Of a stretch of DNA of 64,000 nucleotides, positions 34,756-46,800 are shown piece by piece. Under the pieces are notes generated by a model. It was given only the letters and a program-made list of their open reading frames with translations. It was not told the origin of the DNA and did not search any database. This DNA comes from Pelecanus crispus (Eukaryota > Chordata > Aves > Pelecaniformes > Pelecanidae). Every line of letters starts with the position of its first letter. The first letter of the stretch is position 1. The position numbers were made by a program, and so were the translations under genes. Location: positions 8,936,511 through 9,000,510 of the forward strand of contig NC_134659.1 of assembly GCF_030463565.1 (NCBI RefSeq), given 5' to 3'.

Positions 34756-37700
34756 TATTTCAGGTTTCTTTCATCTGTCTGCATACAGGGCTGTATTCCA
34801 GTTTAATCTAAACATCCTATTGAAGATCATAAAGGCTCCAGCATTTATTTTTAATTTTTGTATGTTATATTATAGGGGTTTTTTTATATTTAAGTCTTTG
34901 TCTAGAAACTCTCCAAGATCTTGTGGACAGGTTGGTTGCTGTTACAACAGCAACTGGAATAGTATAAATTATTTCAAAATCATAAATTGACATTAAGAGA
35001 TTTTCTGCTTGGTGGTGTTGTGTTTACTAACATGTCTTCGTGTTTTGCTTACAGGCTTTTTTGTGTAGGGTTAGTGCTCCAGAATCTTTATGTAGTTCAC
35101 CAGACCAAGGTGAAACTTCCTTTAGCTGTGTTTTGCAACTCGGAATGCTTTACAATGTTGTTTCTAAACCAGTCTGTGTTTTGATGTTAGATAACAAGGT
35201 CCAGGGCATATGGAACTATGTCAGTTCACCTTTTATTCATTTGTTAACCAAAAGGCCTAGATGAAAGTGAAGGAAAACTGAAAAGGCAGATGTCTCCGTG
35301 CCTATACACTGGTGAAAACGCTGATGCTTTGAGAATCTTGCCTAGATATCTGCAACATTTTTCTGTAAAGACTTCTTTGTTGATATTGCATTCTGGACAC
35401 CTGTTTCCTCTAGAATGAAAAGGTAATACCCACCTATCTCTAGTATAGGTTTAAATATGACAGCCATAAGTCTTTTTCTTTTTACTGTAATAATGCAATG
35501 GGGCTGTTGATGTACTTTGAGAGATGTGGTAGTTGGGGTGGGAAATGGATAGGAGGCCTTTCATGCAGGAAAGATTGCTGCCATCATGTGCTTTAAAATT
35601 TTATGGAGCTGTGTTTCTATAAGCCATAATCATGTTCCTGAAGTTCTGGTAAATAGGAGATCATGCTGAAGAGGAAATGAAAGTTCCCCAATATGACTGA
35701 AATGTAATGGAATTTATTTTCTGGTTTTTTTTTAGTCCTTAAGGTCCATCACATGTATGTGTGCACCCAGAGGCCCCACAAAGCTTTGCCAGACAGGTTG
35801 AACATGCCTGTCCTTAATGGCTGTCTTGCTTGTGGGGTTGGCCTGCAGGTCTGAACCTCTCCTGTCTGATGCAAGGTAGTAAGAAAAGCTGCAGGAGGCT
35901 CAGACTCCTTCCAGAAAGGTTATTGTTACCTTGAAAGTTACCTGTGCTCGTGGGTGTCACTGTGGCCCTAAACTTCGAAGTGATCCATAAAAGATGGCAG
36001 AGTAATCTGGGAAGGGTCATGCAACATGCTTCGCAGTCATATCAACTGTGCTGGATGCAAGAAATATTTCTGCTGGGAGGCTGGACAATCTGGGGCACAG
36101 GACTTGACTAGCAGTGGACCTGTGGTGCGATTTGAGGGTTTTCTGGTTGAGGAGAGGCAGAACCACACTGGAGAGGACAGAGAGTAGATGCACCAAACTT
36201 GCTGGGAAGAGTGTGTGCACCCAGCAGGAGCTACCTGGGTGCTTTGAGTTAGCTGAGGTCCGATTTTTTTTTTTTTCTTTCCCTTTCAAATCTGGAAACT
36301 CTCCAGCCTGCACTGAAAAGGCCCAGATGAACTAAGGCTGGTAAGATGAATCTCATCCAGCTCAGCAGCCATTATTTAACCTCTTCTTTCCCTGTTTCTG
36401 ACTGAGCTCTAACATCTAGTAGGATCTATATTTTTTTCCCCCCTTTAAGAAATTTTCACTGGAGCAAAAATGTCATGTGAAAAAGGGCATTTTCAGCTTG
36501 GAAGGATTTGTTTCTGGAAGGTCAATTACATCTCACCCTATGGTATGCTCATGGTGAGACAGCTGTAATTTCTGCCTTCCTTTTAACCATGTGGGAGGCA
36601 CTGAGAGGTGAGGGTTGGTTCCCTGGACAGTGTTTGGAACACAAACCATCAGTTTAGGATGAAGAACTTTATATGCTGATTTTTTTCCTCTTTGTCACTT
36701 GGTTGATACAATTCACTTCACTATAAACTCCCCAAGGCTTTGTTAACAGCAGTCATTAAGGACTGCTGTAAAGGAGGAAAAGGAGCTTTGAGGATGTATC
36801 TTTACTCCTGATCACAGCTGAGACAATGGCATACCAGATATTTCAGGCAGAGGAAGCTGCTGCTAAGTACTGGCAAAAAGATGTCTGATGATGTGAAATC
36901 TCAGAAGCTAACTGCAGGCATTTGGGGGAGGTAAGTCAGTGGCTTTAGTTAAGTTAGAGGTGGAAATACCTCCTGCCAGAGCTGCTGTGTAGAGGGAGGT
37001 AAGATTCTGTGAGTGACCTGGGGGCAGGATTTAGTATCCGTCACTTGTGCTGGAACACAGATCTCCACGAGTTCTGCTTCTCAAACACCCCTTCCTACGA
37101 GGTACCTCTCCAGACTTCCGTGGCTTTGCTCTCTGCCCCCCTCTCCTGAAACTGACTGCTAAAGATATCTGTAGGCTGTCTGCAGATAAGGAAGATTAGG
37201 AGATACTGAATTGCCAACTGTCTGCGCAGTACAACTTCCCTGATGCAAAATCTTTCTACTGTTTCTTGCTCATGTGGGAGTATGAAGAAAGCGGTGGTGC
37301 AGCATGTGCCAATATCTGACTGTGACTTCTCGCCTTTGTGTTTTGCTGTTCTTTGAAGACTGGGATTTTCAGATAAACCCGAGGGAGAAGGGGCTCTCCA
37401 GAAATCCCAGCCTCAATGCACTGGTTCAGCGGAGATCTGGGGGGACAGATGAGGGCTCCTGCTGTCCATTATGTGATGGGAGTAAAAGCCAAAGGACCAT
37501 TGCTCTGCTTCACTGCAGGAACAGTCAGCACTGCAAGTGATGGGACCGTCTCAGCCTCTGTTTGACAGGCATGTGCTCCCCTGGGAATCACAGGTTCTCT
37601 TCACATTGGCCAAGATGCAGCCTTGTCAGCATTTCCCCACCATTGCTCGTGCTTTCTGGAATGCATGCAGGGCCTCAGCCTGTCTGCCCTTATAGCATGG

Positions 37701-40700
37701 ATGTCCTCAGCCTGTTCCACTAATGCTTCTGTCTCAGACAGGCTCTGGCAGGACAGACCTCACAGTCAGATCAAGACCTTTGTCCCCCGCAAGCCTCAGG
37801 GGCTCTGGGATGTTCCTTATTCACCAGCATTTGTGAGAAGAGAGTATTGGACTCTTCAAAGCTTTGCTCACTTGACTTACACCTGGCAGCTTCAGATCTG
37901 CAGCACAGTTTTATTTCTGTTTTCTTATAACTTATTTTATTTTGCATGGGGTGATGAAGAGGTGTATGTAGTAAGAATCGGTTAACAGAAACAAGATTGA
38001 GATGAAACAGGAAGAGAAGTGGTGCAGTGAAGTGGAGATAGAGAGATGGAGGTGGGTGAAGGATTGGAACAAGCAGCCAGTCACAGCAAGGCAGAGAAAG
38101 GCCAGCCAAGCCATAGAAACTGGATGGGAAACTGCTTTGCCTTCTTGGCCTTTTCCCATTTGCTCCTAAAGTAACTGAACATGTGTGTGTCCAGAGTGAA
38201 ATTCACTTCACTATGTTCCTCAAATGTCTTCAATGTGGTAGCAAAAGGAAATGTGAAACTCTGGCTATGTAACTTTCCAAACCAGAAGTTAAAAAAAAAA
38301 AAAAAAGAGGAAAAATAAAGATCTAAATGTGAGAGTGGGAGAAGGAAGAGAAGAGGTGGTTTAGAGGAGGTGGGAGAGGAAAATAATCTAGTTATTTTAA
38401 TTGATTGATTCAATTGGCAAAAAATGCAGAAGAAAACCAAAAAATTAAAAGCATAAAAGGCTTTTTTTCCTGAGGGCTTGGAGCCAAAACAAGTGCAGAA
38501 TTTTTGGTGCAAATATTTTTCTGTTTGTTAACTGGCCCTGTTATTGTGGGGCAGCAAAGCAAAGGAGAGGAAGAGCCCAGCTGTGAAGCACTGTGTAGGA
38601 GCAAGGACTCCTTTTGGGCATCCCTTTAACCTCAATGGCAAATTTGGACCCAACTTTGCACCTGCTTTTTCCTTGAGGATTAGGGTCACTTTAGCTATGT
38701 TGCTGAAGTCTGTAGTTTCCTGAACAGATGATGCTAGGAAAAGTTAGCTTTGCCAGCAAAACAACTCATCTGGCTCCATCCTCCTCTCTTCCCCCGCTCC
38801 AGGAAATTATCCATAATGAAAGTAGCCTTTGTTTTTGTTGTTGTTGTTGTTCAGAATTAACCTCGAACAGTTCCTAGGTGGTGCGGAGCAGCTGCTGGGT
38901 TTTATCCCTAGACTGGCAGCAATTCAGGATCACTTCTTCCCACACACCATGGTGTAAACATGGATGTAGGATGATGTTTTTGAGAGGAGGAGCTAGTTTT
39001 TCCTCTACTCACAAAGTTCCTGGCCCTTTGCTCTCTCCTACATCTTGGCTGGGAAAGCTATAGTAATACGTTTTAAAAAATATGTTTGGTATCATGCAAA
39101 CAACAGGCCCACCAATGTTTCTGGTCAAGTGTTATGTTAGGATGAGACCAACTGTGCATCTCCCCCTGCTTCCCTCCTGTCCCTCTGCAGTGTGATAGGA
39201 AAACCTGGACATGCAGGCTGGGAGCGTGCTGTGGTGCATAAGGAGGTCCCTGAGCTGGACAATGGGAGAATCAGGACCATGGGTTGTGTCCTACAGGCTA
39301 GAAGTTTTCTTTGTCTCTAAGGCCATCCCAGGCTGCTGGATAAGGAAGGGAGACAATACCACAAAGAATCCAGTCTCTCCCCAAGCAAAGAAAATGCTGT
39401 CATCAGGAAGAGGGCAAAATGCATGTTTAGTTTGTAGATGGCTTTGCTGTCAACTTGATTTACACTTCAGGAAAATCAGCTAATAGGTTTAAAGAAATAG
39501 ATCTTATAATGTTTATGTGTGATGTTGACTGGTTGGCCAACCTCTTCTGTCTTTAGGTTGTTATCTTTGATGTGGTGTTAGTCATTACCTTCAAACACAG
39601 TGCTTTATTCCTTATGAAGAATGTGTCCCCCATGTCCCCTGGTGTGTCTTGCTTTTTATTTTATTTTATATTTTATTTTATATTTTATTTTATTTTAGAA
39701 CACTTTGAAAAGGAATAAATAAAAAAATGGATTCTGATTGTCCTGATTGTTGCCATCCATTTGTGATGATACTCATAAGTGAATGAGCAGTTGGTTAATA
39801 CTGTCAAAGGAAGTACTTTGGCAGCCTGGCATTTCTGCCCTTTTATTTTTGGGTGATGGAAACTGCAATGAGTAATGAAAGAGCATGTTTGATTTTTTTG
39901 TGGGGAAAAGATGTCCCATTACTCTCCATGTTTTGGACACCAATATGCCTGTCTAGAGCATGCCTTGTTTCCCTTCTTGGAGTTATGACCTTATATGATA
40001 TTAGCAATAGTTCCAAGTAGGTGACATTCATTGCATGATATACAGGAAGAGCACTGCTGTGTCCCAGCCTTTACCCAGCCATTGCCACACCGCTCAATCA
40101 ATAATGAAGTTGTAAATCCAAAGAAGATTATTTCAGCATGTTGAGTAAATGTCTTTATTGCTTGCTATTAAGTCCCAGGAGAGCCCAGAAGGAGACTTCT
40201 TGCCATAGAATTGATTCCTTTTAGTGTTCTTGCAGCAGAACTGGCACCTTTCAGCTGTTAACTTAAGCTTTACATGTTCCTCAGCTTATCATGTGCTCCT
40301 CCAGAAACATCAGATCTCACTTTGAACACTGAATGCAAGAGTACCTATGGCTCTCTTGAGTCTCAAATAAAAAAAAATGGGTGAGGGCTATGGACAAAAT
40401 GCTTTCAGGTGAATCAGGACAGGGTGCTGTAATTTGAAGTAAGCTGTTCTATTTCTTGTTTTTTTATGGTTTCCTAACATTGAAGTTCCACCAGTATAGC
40501 TCCCTTTACAAGCTAAAGCATACTTGTAAATGGGATTGCCATCATTGTATTTTGATACTTCGCAGCAGTGCTGAGATATCAGTTATGGCAAGTGGAACTG
40601 GGCCTGTTGATCTGCTGTGGATGCCAGAAAAAGTCCAACATTCTGGCAAAAGAAAGACACATGTTATGGGTTGACCTGGGAGGTGAGAACCACAGCTCTG

Positions 40701-41139
40701 GAAAGAACAGAAGATTGCCATGCTAATCCAGTTTTGTGTCCTCTCTCTAGCAGACAGTGTTGGATGCTGTAGAGAAATCCCTAATCCCCTCGTTCTGTGC
40801 TGAGAAGGCTTGTTTACTGCTCTGCTCTAAGGCTGTGAATAAGACCAGCGCTACACACTGCAGCAGAGAATAATTTTCTTCCTTTCTCAGGATGATGCAC
40901 AAAGCAGTTTAGGATGGCAGTTGCAGAACTTTGGGGTGAGGCAAGGTGATTTTATATAAAAATAAGTGAATAATGTGCACATATTCATGGTTACTGGATA
41001 TTTGTGTGTGTGTGTGTGCGTACACATGCCTGAAATCAAATACACATACGATAACATTTGCAGAGTATAGAAAGACAGAGCAGCCCATGTAGAGTCTTTT
41101 CTTGACCATGCATAGGCTTACACAGGAACAGAAATAATG
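34756..41139. other. Intergenic, no gene seen, simple repeats only
   Basis: 6.4 kb without a supportable exon. It holds poly-T/pyrimidine runs near 36264-36285, an A run at about 38290-38306, a (TTG) run at about 38833-38850, a TTTTA-type repeat at 39653-39697, and a (TG) run at about 41000-41018. Confidence 0.55.
39653..39697. repeat. (TTTTA)n simple repeat
   Basis: About 45 bp of TTTTA and TTTTATA units. Interrupted, so likely less mutable than a pure tract. Confidence 0.85.
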
Positions 41140-41790
41140 CCACACATCAGTACAAGCTGGAGGCTGACTGGCTGGGAAGCAGTTCTGCAGACAAGGACCT
41201 GGGGGTCTGCGTGGACAACAAGCTGACCATGAACCAGCAATGCACCCTTGTGGCAAGGAAAGCCACTAGCATCGTGGGCTGCATTCGGAAGAGCCTTGCA
41301 AGCAGATGGTGGGAGCTGATCCTTCCCCTCTACTCAGCACTGGTGAGGCCACATCTGGTGTATCTTCTCCATTTCTGGACTCCCCAGTACAAGAAAGGCA
41401 TGAACTTACTGGAGAGAGTCCAGTGAAGGGCCGCAAAAATGGTTAAAGGCCTGGAGCGTCTCTCATATGAAAAGAAGCTCAAAGAGGTGGGATGTTTAGC
41501 CTGGAGAACAGCAGGCTAAGGGGGGTCTTGTCAATGTGTGTAAACACCTGATGGGAAGGAATGAAGAAGAGAGAGTCAGACTCCTGTCAGTGGTAACTCC
41601 TGTCAGGGCAAGAAGCGATGGGCACAATTTGAAGCACAGAAAATTCCATGCAAACATGAAAAACCCACTTCTTAAAAGAAGTGGGTAAACTGTGAGGGTG
41701 GTCAACCACTCAAATAGATTGTCCAGAGGGATTGTTGAGTCTCCATCCAAGGAGTTGTTAAAAATCTGACAGGCAGAATAAGCTTATCTG
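41140..41790 (+). mobile_element. CR1 LINE, 5'-truncated old copy
   Basis: Plus orientation. Encodes the CR1 ORF2 C-terminus: SSADKDLGVCVDNKLTMNQQ, then CIRKSLASRWWELILPLYSA and [17 protein letters not shown] followed by a stop, then degraded continuation and 3' UTR (GTCCAGAGGGATTGTTGAGT). Stops and frameshifts make it non-coding. At 41663-41686 it contains an 11-bp perfect inverted repeat that is not expected in the family. Confidence 0.9.
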
Positions 41791-42707
41791 GTGTATAAAG
41801 AGGGAGAGGCGATGATGATTTTGAAGTACTTGCCAAGAAAGGCAAATTCATACAAAAGTTTGTGGGTGCATTTGAATACAGATACCCTCTTGTGATGAGA
41901 TGCAATGGAGAAGTGTAAGACATGCTAATTAATCTCACTCAGATAGATTTACTCTCATGAATAGTTTATGGCACTGGAAGCTGAGAAAGGAGGATAAAAA
42001 TGTTCCCCTAGCTTACAGTTCAGCACAGTGTATAGTCCTGGCTCTTGCTGGGGTCAGTCAGGAGATCAGTGCTTTGCTCTTCCCTTCAGGCTGTTCAAGG
42101 AAGCACCTGAACTGCTGTTCATCACCTCTGGAGGGAACGAGACATCATCTGCTGCTTCTGAGCAATACTTGCCACAGGTAACTAATGCAATGCACTCTCT
42201 GCATCCTTGTGCCTGAGAAACAGATGAAGGCTGAGGTGGGAACTCTCAGGGATGCACTTGATCCTAACAACCATCAAGTGACCAGCATTTCAAGAGCATT
42301 TCAAGAGCTCTGTGACTCTGGCATGGGGAAGCTGGCTAGCCCATGTGCAGGGACATACTACTCGCTCCGTGTCCCGAGTGTGGATGCAGCACAAGCTGCA
42401 TCCACCTGCATCCAGTATTTAAAGGGCAGAGTGCCCTAGCTGGAGCAGTTCTGGTATTATGGTGCTGTCCACATTCTTACATACACACCTACTGTCTTGA
42501 GTGAACAAAAGGAACCTCAATCCCAAATGGGGACAGCTGCCTGATGGAGCTGCAGAAATGGCATATCCCAGTGAATATCAGGGAAAGAAAAGAGCCAGTT
42601 GCAGCATTCCCCAACTCCGTCCATCATTCACTCCACATTGAGGCCTTACTAGCAGTCTTACAAATCCTAGATGTTTGTTTCCAATCATAAGTAAATACCA
42701 AAGTGCT
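41791..42707. other. Intergenic between CR1 and LTR
   Basis: Nothing recognised. Ends with the 5-bp sequence GTGCT (42703-42707) that is duplicated on the far side of the LTR. Confidence 0.55.
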
Positions 42708-43865
42708 TGTGGTGCTGCATCCTCCCCCCTCCATTCCTTTTTCTCTTCAATGGCTTTACGATCTCAGGAATTCCAGGCCGCTGCTTTTGTGTAGCGAGTT
42801 AGTCAATTAAGCGTCCCTTAATTGTACTAGAAACTCCCACATGTCTGAAGCAGAGAGCAGCCCTGTCCTTATCAAAATCTTCATATTATGGCTAACGAGG
42901 GGGGCAAGAACAAACAGCTACCCCTGACAGCCTTGAAACAGAGTGGTGTCATCGTTACTGGAATTCCAGCAACTACCGATCCAAACTGTGGCTTGGGTGG
43001 AAATTTACTGGTGATTAAAGTCAATCATCTCACAATCCTATAAACAGCAGTCCTAAGTGAGACCCTTTGAGCTCTCCTGGACTGCTGCGGGCTGCACCAG
43101 CATCTCCCTCTGAGCAAGACGCCTCTCAGAGCTAGCAAACTCTGAAAGTTTGCTACAACCAGAAATCCATTGCCGAAGACTGACAGTGGAGCCTGGGCTG
43201 AAACCCTTCACTCCTCGAGGCAAAACCCTCACCCTCTGAGAAATGCCAAGGCATTAGACGTGAGTATTTCACTGAACTCGAGGGGAATTTTTAACATGTA
43301 TACCATTTTTATGTATGCATTCATGTTTGTGTGTATGCATGCGTGAATCAATTTAAGTAGTCTGTAGATGTACGATTTAATTTCAAAGAGCATCTTATAC
43401 TGCTGCATTATTCTTACAGCATTATTCTTATAACCTGTTGACCAAGTCTGAGACTAAGAGTGGGCCTAGCCGCACCTAGACTCCTCTCTGAGAAGGAGTT
43501 TAGAAAGCAAGGGGGTCCATTCTGAACCTTGTGACTCAACGGGAGGGTCCTCCTTATCCCCTACATACGCAATCCCTCTGTGAATCATTCCAACTCAGTG
43601 TAATTCAGTTTTCCTTTATGTGCTTCCATGTAGTAATAGAGTGAACCTTGCCATCTTCGAATCTGTAATTAAGTCACTGTTTTGATCGATTTTGTCTAAT
43701 CACTTTATTAATCATTGATGATTGAGTGCTATTAAAAATATTACAATCAAATTCTGCAATTTGCTACAAGTAAATTCTAACTGTTACTAAATCAACCTGT
43801 GTAAAGTCACTCATTTGCAATAAATTGACATAATCAACAGGATTACCAAACCTCCATTCGTGACA
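42708..43865 (+). mobile_element. Probable ERVL-like solo LTR with 5-bp target-site duplication
   Basis: A 1158-bp block starting TGTGGTGC and ending TTCGTGACA, bounded by GTGCT at 42703-42707 and again at 43866-43870. TG...CA ends with a 5-bp duplication are the signature of ERVL-class integration. Promoter-like CTATAAA at 43038-43044 is followed by a segment (GTGAGACCCTTTGAGCTCTC) that I recall from avian ERVL LTRs. AATAAA lies at 43819-43824. No gag or pol sequence is adjacent, so it is a solo LTR left by recombination. The family name is from memory. Confidence 0.68.
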
Positions 43866-43870
43866 GTGCT

Positions 43871-46800
43871 ACAGAAAACATGTCTTTCTGCATCTTTAAG
43901 CACCTGTGCATTGTTAATATCTGTCCCCTGGGAGCCCTTTAGGATTGGAGATAGTGACCATTACTTAATGACCCTCTGCCACAGCCAACCCTTAATTCTT
44001 TAAGCCCTGTGGGTCTCGGTGGAGGTGCCAAAGAAGAGGTCAAGGTGTTTGACCCAGTTTATGACTGGCCAGTATTTGAGTGGGATTCTTCTTCCTCACT
44101 AATTGCGAGGAAGTTACTCCAGTTTTGAGGCATTCAGGAAGCTGGAGCTTTTTTTTTCCAGGTTGGCTTTTCACATCGGGAACTCAGCTTTTCCTGTGAT
44201 TTTTCCCAAGGGTCAACTTCACAGTTGCTTGTACAATGACATTGTAGATACATCTGAAGAGAAGACAATGATCTTGAGTTTGCTGGTATACCTTGAAACA
44301 TAGCTGGAGAGATTTTGCACGTACTTCACTTTCATCCAAGGTTTAAGAAATCTCCTAGCAGAATACTTCCCAGAATACTTCTGCTTCCCAGCAGAATACT
44401 TCCCAGCGTAGTAGTGGGAGAGTGTACTGGCCAGAGGAATCAGAACAAGCTGTTAACTCTTCAACCCCTTGCAAGCGTGCCTCCTCTGCTCCATGTTCCT
44501 GCCTATCACCTTTCAAAGTGGTGCCTCTCTCCTCTGGGTGTGGGAAGCATGCAGCTGGAAGCAAGGTAGATTTCAGACACATCTGTGGCTTTGACTGCAT
44601 TTGTAGGAACACCCAGTTACCAGACTCGTGCCCGAAGGCTCTAAGTGCGTAGGACAGCCAGCTCTCTGCTGTGTGAAAGCAGTGTGGCCTTTACCCAGCA
44701 GAGAAGGAGTGAAGTGTGCTATTCCATGTCCTTGGTAGCACAGGATGCCACAAGGCGGTTGCTCCATGCTCTGCCCTGGCTCCATGCTCCATTTGGGGTC
44801 AAACCCAGCGTATCTTGTAGCTGAGAGTCCTCTGTGAGGTTATCCATCAGATCTCACCTTTTTCTGTGCCAGTTGGCCCATCTTCTTTGACTGTTCCATC
44901 CCAAAACTCTGACCATAGAAAGCAGCAGATAGAAGGGAAACCTACACCATGGCCAGTGGAGATGGAAGAACACAATGTCTTTCACTTTGAGAACAAAAGC
45001 CAATATGTTTGGTCTTCTTGATGATCCTGCTCTGGACTGTCTGTGCCTACACCAGCCAGCACCCCCTTCCTGGGGTCTGTGATTGAAGGAAGAGGTGCAT
45101 GGGGATTCCGGACTGGGACCACAGTGGTCATATGGAGAAATGTTGGGTCTGGATGGCAGGGGAAATATCCCAGCAGGAATTACAGCTAAAAAATATTACA
45201 GAAAAAAGTTGAGATGAAATGCCTCAGTTTTGCTTCCAGGAGCTCAAACCAGCAAACTTTGTGTGAATGAGAGAGCCTGGAAGTTCCCAATCAGGTCTTG
45301 AAGAGTAATGGTTCTTGGGGCATGTTTGGAAGAGATTGTCTGAAAATGTGAATATGGTTTTGTGTAGGGAAAAGGCACTAACCCTTTGGTAGCTCAGCAT
45401 ATAACCTGAAACTGCTGAGGTCAGCTGCCAGACCTGACATGCAGTCTGTCTCAGTCCTGAGGATGGGTTTGAATTCTCCAAAATATCTCTGTTTTTCTTT
45501 GGCCTCCAAGGAGGCTAGTACCAGATATTGCAATCCCATGCAGAGCTTGCCTCTCATCATTTGCATTCCCATGGCCATGGCAGTGCTGCCATCCCAAGCA
45601 TTCCAAATCATGGCCCAGGGTTCCAGAAAACACAATGTTGGTTGAAAAAACAATAAGATTGAAAAAATAATACCGTAGGGTGCTTGCTTCACTGACTTTT
45701 TTTCAGAGGAGTTGCACATCTACAGCCGTGAGGGCTGGACAAGTGAAAAATTGACATCTGAGAGTGCCTACAAACTGTCTCTACATTGTCCTGTTAGACA
45801 ATGCTTCCGGGTCCCTCAGGGCCAAAATCCTCCCTGAAACATGCTGTCTCCCCTTCAGGGTGTCCTGACAGTGCCTTGCTGACGTGCAGGGGAAACCTCA
45901 AAGGTGCCCAGCCCTGACAATGGCTTCCAGAGCAGCTCCTCATGTCATCCAGCTACCCTGAGGGCCTCTGCCTGGAATATGCCACATCAGCCACATCAGC
46001 CCACAAGGCTGTGTGGCCTTGTTCTCCTCACTTTCAACATGTCCCACCACTTCTTTTCCCTCTTGCTCACTCTGGCTGTTGCAGGCAGTGCCTGCAAAGT
46101 GTGCCACCATCAGCTCCTGGAAAGCTCTGGTGTGTCAGAGGGGACCCAGGACCACCAGCTGAGTGGGGATTGCCAACCCAGTCTATCACACTGACAGAGC
46201 TGTAGCCTTATTGCATTGGGACTCACAGCCCAGCTCCATTTATCCAACCATGAGGTGCAACTCACTGGCTGCTGGTCTGGGGCTGTTTGGCAGCCAGACC
46301 TCTTCCAACCAGGAGCAGTCATGGTACAGGGAGGGGAGGCAGACCAACTTCTCTCTCGCTCTCTTAGTTGCATACATCCCCTTCCAAAGGCTGGAGTTCA
46401 GGGGAGCCCTGTCTCCAATGAAAAGAGCTCATGATGCCTCAAGGACCTCTGGTTGCTTTTGGGAGGCCTATGCTAACATTTGGTGGCCTTGAAGAAGATC
46501 ATCTGGAAGGGAGGTATCCAGACAGTGTGGCATCTCACTGCCAAAGCTTAGTCCAGGAGGCAGAAGAGCAGCCTCATGAGTTCTTGCTGGTGGAGGATGG
46601 GGAGGAAGAACTTCCCTTTGTTCTGAGCTTGCTGAAGTCATTTCACACCTCTGTTTGCTGACCAGCAGTGGTTTACATAGTCCAAGCTGACTCCTGATTG
46701 CCCATGGGACTGGGTAATCCAGGCTGGTTGTGTTGCCTGTGAAGCAGCAGGGTTACCCTCAGTTACCTAATGACTGGCAGAGGGCTGAGCTGCCTGAATA

